The translations under genes and the position numbers were made by a program. A stretch of 13,527 nucleotides of DNA from GSA-30 sp036568765. Its GTDB lineage: Bacteria > Pseudomonadota > Gammaproteobacteria > Xanthomonadales > Rhodanobacteraceae. The notes under the pieces are model-generated. The model ran no database searches, was not told where the DNA came from, and was given only the letters and a program-made list of their open reading frames with translations. This document shows, piece by piece, positions 6,704 to 12,229 of this stretch. The stretch is from positions 1 to 13,527 of the forward strand of contig NZ_DATCRY010000160.1 in the NCBI RefSeq assembly GCF_036568765.1, given 5' to 3'. The stretch's first letter is position 1. Each line of letters opens with the position of its first letter.

Positions 6704-6881
6704 GCTGGTGGTTCGAGTGCGAGAGGTGAAGGGGGGAGTGCGGATGGACGAGGGGAATAGCGAGGGCGCCAACACCAAACCCCGGTCTATAGGCGTGGGA
6801 TGCGCGACATATGAGCGCTGCGATGTTCCGCATGCTATCGGAGTTGCGTCCTCGCCACTCGCCCCTCATCCCTAAGAGCAG
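6704..6881. other. Convergent intergenic spacer with degenerate purine-rich inverted copies
   Basis: About 180 bp between the terminator and the kinase stop codon. It has no convincing gene. GGACGAGGGGAATAGCGAGG starts at 6746, and a similar sequence lies on the opposite strand at 6849-6872, sharing a GA(C/T)GAGGGG core and a GCGAGG tail. This is an imperfect inverted pair about 100 bp apart. No clear terminator for the leftward-ending kinase gene is visible. Confidence 0.3.
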
Positions 6882-8303
6882 CTACTTGCCCAACGGTGGA
6901 AACAGTACCTCGACCCGCAATCCGCCTTCGTTGCTGCGCAGATACAACACGCGCGCACGATGCCGTTGGGCGATACGTTGCACGATGGCCAGGCCTAGTC
7001 CCGTGCCTTCCTCGTCGCTGCCGGGGACACGGAAGAAACGCTCGCCCAGCCGTGCGAGAAATGCGGGAGGTACCCCCGGGCCATTATCCTCGATGCTGAG
7101 CATCGGCCGGCCGCCATTGAGTGCCACGCCCACTGTGACCACGCTGCGACGTCCGGCATAACGCAGCGCGTTGTCGATCAAGTTGTCCAGCAGTTCCTGC
7201 AAGGTAGCGCGGTCGCCCTCGATCCACACGGGCATGTCCGATCCGTCGTAGCCCAGGTCCACGCCAGCGGCCAGCGCCTCGTGCACGCGCAGGCCGACCA
7301 GTTCGGGAATCAGTAGATTCAGATCCAATGGATCCATTGGGCGGTTCTCGGGCTCCGGAAGTTGCGCGCGGGTCAGCGCCAGCAGCTGCGTCGAGGTGCG
7401 GCTGGCGCGGTGGGTCAGACGCTGGATGTGTTCCAGTGCGTCGTGCACGGTCGCCGGGCTGGGGTCGGCCTGCGCACGTTCGACATGCACACGCAGGCCG
7501 GCGAGCGGCGTGCGCAACTGGTGCGCGGCATCGGCAATGAAGCGGTCCTGCAGGGCCAGGGTGCCGCGCAATCGCGCGAACAACGCATCGATGATGCGGG
7601 TCAACGGCAGGATTTCCACCGGGACATCGGCGTCGCCGATCGGGGCTAGATCGTGCTCGCGTGCGGCCAGTCGCTCGGTCAACGGATCGAGCACGCGCAG
7701 GCCGATACGTACGCCGTACCACACCAGCGCGAAGACGGCCGCGATAAGTATGGCTTGTGCCGGAATGGTCAGCAGGAGGATCTCTTTGGCACGTTGATGA
7801 CGATCGTGCAGCGTTTCGGCGATGGTCAGAGTGAGCTGGTCGCCGGGATCGTGCCTGCTGGGGATGCGTACTGTCGCCGCGCGCACCGGCCGGCGATCGA
7901 CGATCAGGTCGAACAGGCGCGGTGCGCGGTCCAGGCTCAGGTCGGCGGGAGGCAATAGCGAGGCGGTACCGGCGAGCAGGCCGTGCTTCTGGCTGCTGAC
8001 GTTGAAATAGTTATGCCCTTGAGGGTCGTATTCGAGCAGGAAGCGTGCCTGCGCGGAGATCTGATCTCCCATATCCTGCTTGCTCAGCATCTCGGCCAGC
8101 GTGACCACGCTGTCAGCCAGGTCGCTGTCGTGCACGTGGTTGGAATAGATCAACGCGCCGCTATAGATCACTAGGCTTTCGATCAGCAGCATCAGCATCA
8201 ATGGGACGAGCAGGAACGACAGCAGCCGTCGATGCAGGCTCTGGCGGCCGTCCGGCGTGAGCATGCGATAGAGCCACGGCTGGGCATGCCGGGTGTGGCT
8301 CAT
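6882..8303 (-). CDS. Sensor histidine kinase, TctE/QseC-like
   Basis: Inner-membrane sensor kinase, 473 aa. Two membrane helices (about residues 27-53 and 176-199) flank a periplasmic domain of about 120 residues that looks like the 2CSK_N type found in TctE and QseC. After TM2 a HAMP-like linker (RVLDPLTERLAAREHDLAPI) leads to the HisKA dimerisation helix with phospho-acceptor His261 in ADAAHQLRTPLAGL. The ATPase domain shows the N box LLDNLIDNALRYA, G1 box DNGPGVP, F box ERFFR and G2 box GTGLGLAIV, so it should be catalytically competent. Its ATG overlaps the response-regulator stop by 4 nt (ATGA), so the pair is translationally coupled. The signal is not readable from the sequence. Divergent placement from a flavin electron-transfer operon, with a Fur-like operator between, suggests an iron or metal cue. 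Confidence 0.93.
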   Translation of the reverse strand: MSHTRHAQPWLYRMLTPDGRQSLHRRLLSFLLVPLMLMLLIESLVIYSGALIYSNHVHDSDLADSVVTLAEMLSKQDMGDQISAQARFLLEYDPQGHNYFNVSSQKHGLLAGTASLLPPADLSLDRAPRLFDLIVDRRPVRAATVRIPSRHDPGDQLTLTIAETLHDRHQRAKEILLLTIPAQAILIAAVFALVWYGVRIGLRVLDPLTERLAAREHDLAPIGDADVPVEILPLTRIIDALFARLRGTLALQDRFIADAAHQLRTPLAGLRVHVERAQADPSPATVHDALEHIQRLTHRASRTSTQLLALTRAQLPEPENRPMDPLDLNLLIPELVGLRVHEALAAGVDLGYDGSDMPVWIEGDRATLQELLDNLIDNALRYAGRRSVVTVGVALNGGRPMLSIEDNGPGVPPAFLARLGERFFRVPGSDEEGTGLGLAIVQRIAQRHRARVLYLRSNEGGLRVEVLFPPLGK

Positions 8304-8986
8304 GCGGACGTGCCGTCGTCTTTGGCTTGCTCGAGCAGATAACCCAGGCCGCGGATTGTACGCACCTGCGTGCCGGAATCGGACAGCTTGCGACGCAAGC
8401 GATAGATGGCGATATCCAAGCCGTTGTCGGTCAATTCCTCATCCCAACTGCACAATGCCTCCACCAACTGAGCGCGGCTGGTGACTTTGTCGGGCCGCGC
8501 GGCGAGCGCTTCGAGCAGACCGAATTCGCGGGCAGTGAGTTCCAGTGGGATATTGTCGACCCATGCACGATGCCCGGGCAGGTCCAGGCGCAACCGGCCG
8601 ATAGTCAACTCGGGTGCACCCTGCGAGGTATAGCGGCGGAGCAGGGCGCGCACACGCGCTTCGAACTCGGCCAGGGCGAAGGGCTTGACCAGATAGTCGT
8701 CGGCGCCCAGATCGAGCACCCGCACGCGCTCGCGCAGGCCTTCACGCGCGGTGATTACCAGCACGGGTACCCCGGCGCCTCGCCGCCGCAGCCGTTGCAG
8801 CACATCGCTGCCGTCCAGCGCCGGCAGGCCCAGGTCCAGCACCAGGAGGTCGTAAGGGGTATCGCGCAGCGCGCTATCGGCTCGAGCGCCATCGGTGACA
8901 TGGTCGACCGCATGGCCGCCTTGGCGTAGCGAGGCGCAAACGCCCGCGGCAATGGCCGGATCGTCCTCGGCAACCAGAATGCGCAT
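8300..8986 (-). CDS. OmpR/PhoB-family response regulator, TctD/QseB-like
   Basis: DNA-binding response regulator, 228 aa, full length. The receiver domain (1-115) has the acidic pair Asp8/Asp9, phospho-acceptor Asp51 in LVLDLGLP, Thr79, and Lys101 in DDYLVKPF. The C-terminal winged helix (about 125-222) contains LTAREFGLLEALAARP, the recognition-helix region ELTDNGLDIAIYRLRRKL, and the usual IRGLGYLL wing. The start is well supported: TAGGAGG lies a few bases upstream of the ATG at 8986. The kinase gene starts within its stop codon. The Fur-like palindrome at 9037-9057 lies about 50 bp upstream, so this pair may itself be iron-regulated. The regulator may also act on the divergent operon, since many OmpR-family regulators bind the intergenic region they share with a target. 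Confidence 0.95.
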   Translation of the reverse strand: MRILVAEDDPAIAAGVCASLRQGGHAVDHVTDGARADSALRDTPYDLLVLDLGLPALDGSDVLQRLRRRGAGVPVLVITAREGLRERVRVLDLGADDYLVKPFALAEFEARVRALLRRYTSQGAPELTIGRLRLDLPGHRAWVDNIPLELTAREFGLLEALAARPDKVTSRAQLVEALCSWDEELTDNGLDIAIYRLRRKLSDSGTQVRTIRGLGYLLEQAKDDGTSA

Positions 8987-9036
8987 GCTTCCTCCTAGGG
9001 CGGTTCAATGCGTGCGGCGTCCCACCGCATCGTGAA

Positions 9037-9057
9037 AATTGCGAGTGATTCTCATTT
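9037..9057. promoter_or_regulatory. Fur-box-like operator between divergent operons
   Basis: On the minus strand this 21-mer begins AAATGAGAATCA and ends CAATT. It matches 18 of 21 positions of the perfect palindrome AAATGAGAATCAT plus its mirror half, a classic form of the ferric-uptake-regulator site. One half is intact and the other carries the mismatches. It lies about 50 bp upstream of the response regulator ATG and about 165 bp upstream of the PepSY start, overlapping the possible rightward promoter. It predicts iron-repressed expression of one or both operons. Confidence 0.7.
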
Positions 9058-9067
9058 ATGACATCAT
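9039..9067 (+). promoter_or_regulatory. Possible promoter for the PepSY/DUF2271 operon, overlapping the Fur-like site
   Basis: TTGCGA (9039-9044; four of six of TTGACA), a 17-nt spacer, then CATCAT (9062-9067; four of six of TATAAT). It is weak on its own, but it falls almost entirely on the Fur-like palindrome, the arrangement expected for Fur repression. It leaves a leader of about 150 nt before the chosen start at 9222. Confidence 0.35.
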
Positions 9068-9221
9068 CGCCTCGGATAGTGCCTCCCGGAACCGATGCTG
9101 CCAAGGGTCTCTTTGAGCTTACGGGTAAACCGCGGACGCGGCATAGATGATGCGGCCGGAAACGAAGTTTTCTTGCCGTGGCGTTGTGTTCCTTTCAGCT
9201 TGGTATCGCGAGGCTCCCTGT

Positions 9222-9854
9222 TTGTCGACAACGCCCATCCAGCGCAGCCCGGGTCGTGCGTTCTGGCTCAAGCAGTTGCACCAATGGCACTGGATCAGCT
9301 CGGCTTTGTGCCTGATCGGCATGCTGCTGTTCGCCATCACCGGGTTCACGTTGAATCATGCGGGCCAGATCGAAGCCAAGCCGAGCACGCAACACCGCCA
9401 GGCAGAGCTGCCGGCGCCCTTGCTCAGTACCTTGGCGGGCGACGACGAGCGCAAGGGAACAGCCGTGCCGCCGGCTGTAGCCGACTGGGTGCGAGGCGCA
9501 TTGGGCGTGGATCTGGCCGGACGCCGAGGCGACCTGTCCGAAGACGATTTCTATATCTCGATGCCGCGACCGGGTGGCGATGCCTGGCTGAGCATCGATC
9601 GCCAGACCGGCAAGATCGAATACGAACGCACCGATCGCGGTTGGATCTCTTACTTGAACGATCTGCACAAGGGCCGCAACGCCGGCCCGGCCTGGGGGTG
9701 GTTCATCGATGTGTTCGCGCTGGCCTGCATGATTTTTTCGGTCACCGGTCTGCTGCTTTTGAAAATGCATGCCGCGCAGCGTGGTGCCACGTGGCCTTTG
9801 GTGGCATTCGGCCTGCTACTGCCTTTGTTGCTCGCCCTGATTTTTATCCATTGA
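9222..9854 (+). CDS. PepSY-associated transmembrane protein (putative membrane redox subunit)
   Basis: Inner-membrane protein of 210 aa with helices at about 25-44, 159-181 and 190-210 and a periplasmic loop of about 110 residues. The start FWLKQLHQWHWISSALCL, the FAITGFTLNH turn, the FYISMPRPGGDAWLSIDRQTGKIEYE strand pattern and LNDLHKGRNAG are typical of PepSY_TM proteins. That family includes the ferric-siderophore reductase FoxB, which carries heme. His20, His23, His46, His149 and His183 lie at or near the membrane and are candidate heme ligands, but this is inference. At 210 aa with three helices it is far shorter than FoxB-like proteins. I chose TTG at 9222 because GAGG (9210-9213) sits 8 nt upstream and the protein then starts like its relatives. 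ATGs at 9147 and 9150 are in frame but lack a ribosome binding site. It probably relays electrons from the diflavin reductase to periplasmic partners. Confidence 0.85.
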   Translation: MSTTPIQRSPGRAFWLKQLHQWHWISSALCLIGMLLFAITGFTLNHAGQIEAKPSTQHRQAELPAPLLSTLAGDDERKGTAVPPAVADWVRGALGVDLAGRRGDLSEDDFYISMPRPGGDAWLSIDRQTGKIEYERTDRGWISYLNDLHKGRNAGPAWGWFIDVFALACMIFSVTGLLLLKMHAAQRGATWPLVAFGLLLPLLLALIFIH

Positions 9855-9893
9855 CCCTTAATCCACCGATTTTCATACGTTGACGAGGTAACG

Positions 9894-10409
9894 ATGCGCC
9901 GTTTGCTGATGACTGCTCCTGTGCTGGCCCTGGCCACTCCGACGATGGCGGCCGATATGAATGTCACGGTGACGTTGCCGCAACTGACTGTTGCCGAATA
10001 TCACCGGCCTTACGTGTCGGTATGGATCGAGCGTGCCGACAAGAGCATCGCTTCGCAACTGGCCGTCTGGTACGCGCAGAAAGAAAGCAAGGAGGGCGCT
10101 GGTACGAAGTGGTTGCCGGAGTTGCGGCTGTGGTGGCGCCATGGCGGCCGCGACCAGCAGATGCCGGTCGATAGCGTATCCGGTGCAACACGGCCGGCGG
10201 GCGAGCAGACGCTCAAGTTCGAAAGTGGCAAGGCGCCATTGGGCGATCTGCCGGCAGGCAAATACGAACTGGTGGTCGAGGCGGCGCGCGAAACCGGCGG
10301 TCGCGAGGTCGTGCGCGTGCCATTCGAATGGCCGGCTGCCGGTGCGCAGCACGTGGGCAAGTCCGGCAGCGTGGAGCTGGGTGCCGTCAAGCTCGACCTC
10401 GCACCATGA
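9894..10409 (+). CDS. DUF2271 secreted protein with ApbE flavinylation motif
   Basis: Periplasmic protein of 171 aa. A Sec signal peptide (MRRLLMTAPVLALATPTMAA) is likely cut after Ala19 or Ala20. The mature part is beta-rich, with a DUF2271-type opening (VTVTLPQLTVAEYHRPYVSVWIE) and WLPELRLWWRHGGRDQQMPVD. Immediately after is DSVSGAT (residues 93-99), a perfect match to the D-x-x-(S/T)-G-A-T signature that ApbE modifies by attaching FMN through phosphate to the Ser/Thr, here Ser96. An ApbE gene lies two genes downstream, so this protein is the obvious covalent-flavin carrier of the operon. The ribosome binding site GAGG (9885-9888) is 5 nt before the ATG. It starts 39 nt after the PepSY gene. 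Its role as the terminal or intermediate electron carrier is inferred from the motif and neighbours. Confidence 0.88.
   Translation: MRRLLMTAPVLALATPTMAADMNVTVTLPQLTVAEYHRPYVSVWIERADKSIASQLAVWYAQKESKEGAGTKWLPELRLWWRHGGRDQQMPVDSVSGATRPAGEQTLKFESGKAPLGDLPAGKYELVVEAARETGGREVVRVPFEWPAAGAQHVGKSGSVELGAVKLDLAP
10170..10190 (+). other. FMN-attachment motif DSVSGAT in the DUF2271 protein
   Basis: The seven codons read D-S-V-S-G-A-T, the ApbE target signature known from NqrB/NqrC, RnfG and FMN_bind domains. Ser96 would carry the phosphoester-linked FMN. Confidence 0.8.
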
Positions 10410-10425
10410 TCCGTCGCGAATCATC

Positions 10426-10441
10426 AAGGAGAACCAGCATG
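10426..10441 (+). promoter_or_regulatory. Ribosome binding site that fixes the DUF4198 start
   Basis: AAGGAG (10426-10431) lies 7 nt before ATG 10439-10441. The choice is confirmed by the signal peptide that follows. The longer frame, open from 10328, overlaps the DUF2271 coding region and should be ignored. Confidence 0.85.
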
Positions 10442-11248
10442 AACCATCTGGGTAAATACGCCATCGCGCTAGCCGCACTGGCCGTGCCGCTGGCCGCGCA
10501 GGCGCACAAGATGTGGCTGCTGCCGTCGGCGACCAGCGTGGCCGGCAACGATCCATGGATCACGGTGGACGCAGCCGTTTCCAACGATCTGTTCTTCGCC
10601 GATCACATGCCGGGCGCGCTCGATCGGCTTGTCATCATTGCACCGAACGGCCAGCCGATACAGGCGGAAAACGCCTTCACCGGCAAATATCGCAGCGTTT
10701 TCGACGTGCACCTGACCCAGCAGGGTACCTACAAGATCGCCATGCTCAACCGCGGTGCGCTTGCCTCGTATGAGCTCAATGGAGAGAAGAAGCGCTGGCG
10801 CGGCAATCCCGTCGATATGACCAAGGCATTGCCGGTTGGGGCCAAGAATGTCGAAGTCACCGAGTCGATCAGTCGCGTCGAGACCTTCGTCAGCAATGGC
10901 AAGCCGAACGATGCGGCGCTCAAGCCTAGTGGCGACGGTATCGAAATGGTGCCGGTGACCGCTGTCAACGACCTGGTGGCTGGCGAGCCGGCGAGCTTCC
11001 GCTTGTTGCTCGACGGCAAGCCGGCAGCCAACCTGGAGGTCACCGCGATCGCCGGGGCCACGCGCTATCGCAACGCGCCGGAGGAGATCAAGGCAACGAC
11101 CGATAGCGATGGCAAATTTACCCTTACCTGGCCGCATGCCGGCATGTACTGGGTCAATGCCAATACGCAAGATCGACATACGCAGATCAGTCAGGCGAAG
11201 CAGCGCCGCGTGGCATATTCGGCAACTCTGGAAGTGTTGCCCGAGTAA
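10439..11248 (+). CDS. DUF4198 secreted protein (NikM/CbiK-related periplasmic metal-associated family)
   Basis: Periplasmic protein of 269 aa. The signal peptide MNHLGKYAIALAALAVPLAAQA should be cut after Ala22, leaving His23 as the new N-terminus in HKMWLLPS, the hallmark opening of DUF4198. The rest is predicted beta-sandwich, with VDAAVSNDLFFADHMPG, a GTYKIAMLNRG strand, and a C-terminal Ig-like repeat (AGEPASFRLLLDGKPAANLEVTAI then TDSDGKFTLTWPHAGMYWVNA). The family is generally linked to metal uptake and to TonB-dependent receptors. A mature N-terminal His, with His58 and His255 elsewhere, could bind a metal, but that is inference. It also contains TAIAGAT, which resembles the flavinylation motif but lacks both the Asp and the Ser/Thr, so it is probably not a flavin site. 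It ends 3 nt before apbE, in the same reading frame. Confidence 0.85.
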   Translation: MNHLGKYAIALAALAVPLAAQAHKMWLLPSATSVAGNDPWITVDAAVSNDLFFADHMPGALDRLVIIAPNGQPIQAENAFTGKYRSVFDVHLTQQGTYKIAMLNRGALASYELNGEKKRWRGNPVDMTKALPVGAKNVEVTESISRVETFVSNGKPNDAALKPSGDGIEMVPVTAVNDLVAGEPASFRLLLDGKPAANLEVTAIAGATRYRNAPEEIKATTDSDGKFTLTWPHAGMYWVNANTQDRHTQISQAKQRRVAYSATLEVLPE

Positions 11249-11251
11249 GCG

Positions 11252-12229
11252 ATGAGCGGATCGGCGTCGTCTTTGTCAGCCTCCGAGCCAGCGATCCAGG
11301 GCTTGGGCGGAAGGACTATGGGTACGTCATGGTCCCTGCGCCTTATCGCGCCCGATGAACGGCCAGTAGCAGCCATCGGGCAAGGTGTGCAGAGCCAGTT
11401 GGATAGCGTCGACAGCTCAATGAGCACGTACAAGCCCGATTCGGAACTGTCGCGTTTCAATCGTGCCAGTGGCGGCACCTGGTGTACGGTATCGCCCGCC
11501 ATGTTCGAAGTGGTCGAGCATGCGTTCGTACTGGCACGCGATACCGATGGTGCCTACGACCCCACGGTCGGCCCGCTGGTCAACGCCTGGGGGTTCGGCC
11601 CGGATGCACCGCGCACGCGTGCGCCGGACGAAGCAACGCTGATTGCGGCGCGGGCGCGTGTCGGTTGGCAGCGCATCGCTATCGATCCCGATACCTGTCG
11701 ATTGTTGCAGCCGGGTGGTGCCTATCTGGATCTGTCGTCGATCGCCAAGGGCTATGCCGTCGATGTCGTAGGCGACTGGTTGATCGACCAGGGTTTACAG
11801 AACTGGCTGGTCGAGGTCGGTGGCGAGATGAAGGCGCATGGCTGCAAACCTGACGGCACCCCTTGGCGGATCGGCATCGAGATGCCGGATCTGCCGGATC
11901 GTTATTTCTGCAGCCTGGCTTTGCGCGATCGGGCCATCGCTACGTCCGGTGACTATCGCCGCCGTTTTGCCGATCGCGACACGATCTATTCGCATCACAT
12001 CGATGTGCGCAGCGGACAACCGGTGCCGTCGGCGGTCGCTTCGGTCAGCGTCCTGGCCCGTCGGGCACTGCACGCCGATCCGTTAGGAACGGCCATGACA
12101 CTGCTCGGTCCGGAGCGCGGCCTGGCGTATGCGCAGGCGCGCGATCTGGCGGTGCTGTTCGTCATGCGTACCCCCGATGGCCTTGAGCCGCGTCTGACAC
12201 CTGCGTTCGCGGCGGCGCTACAGGCATGA
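11252..12229 (+). CDS. apbE: FAD:protein FMN transferase (ApbE family)
   Basis: Transfers FMN from FAD to a Ser/Thr in D-x-x-(S/T)-G-A-T sites of partner proteins; Mg-dependent. 325 aa. Family landmarks in order: MGTSWSLRL (23-31), STYKPDSELSRFN, YDPTVGPLVNAWGFG, YLDLSSIAKGYAVDVV, WLVEVGGEMKAHG, IATSGDYRRRF, YSHHIDVRSGQPV, and the metal-site region DPLGTAMTLLG near the C-terminus. Unlike most bacterial ApbE proteins it has no visible signal peptide or lipobox: the N-terminus MSGSASSLSASEPAIQ is hydrophilic. No upstream extension is possible, because the in-frame codon two before the ATG is the TAA of DUF4198 (TAA GCG ATG). It may work in the cytoplasm, or be exported by a route I cannot see. 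The likely substrate is the DUF2271 protein two genes upstream. Its stop overlaps the next gene's start (ATGA). Confidence 0.93.
   Translation: MSGSASSLSASEPAIQGLGGRTMGTSWSLRLIAPDERPVAAIGQGVQSQLDSVDSSMSTYKPDSELSRFNRASGGTWCTVSPAMFEVVEHAFVLARDTDGAYDPTVGPLVNAWGFGPDAPRTRAPDEATLIAARARVGWQRIAIDPDTCRLLQPGGAYLDLSSIAKGYAVDVVGDWLIDQGLQNWLVEVGGEMKAHGCKPDGTPWRIGIEMPDLPDRYFCSLALRDRAIATSGDYRRRFADRDTIYSHHIDVRSGQPVPSAVASVSVLARRALHADPLGTAMTLLGPERGLAYAQARDLAVLFVMRTPDGLEPRLTPAFAAALQA

Larger units (their letters stand above)
8987..9221. other. 235-bp divergent regulatory region
   Basis: It separates the leftward two-component pair from the rightward flavin electron-transfer operon. It contains the TAGGAGG ribosome binding site of the response regulator, the Fur-like palindrome (9037-9057), a possible rightward promoter, and about 150 bp of leader before the PepSY start. 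I see no hairpin with a T-run and no small gene in this leader other than the alternative in-frame PepSY starts at 9147 and 9150. Confidence 0.6.

Noticed and set aside
9147..9221. ATG at 9147 as the PepSY protein start
   Set aside because: It is in frame and possible, but has no ribosome binding site and adds 25 residues without similarity to the usual PepSY_TM N-terminus. TTG 9222 has GAGG 8 nt upstream. Not excluded completely.
9095..9883. A 262-codon plus-strand frame overlapping the PepSY gene
   Set aside because: It is Arg/Pro/Ala-rich with no domain, and the alternative frame has membrane helices and PepSY hallmarks.
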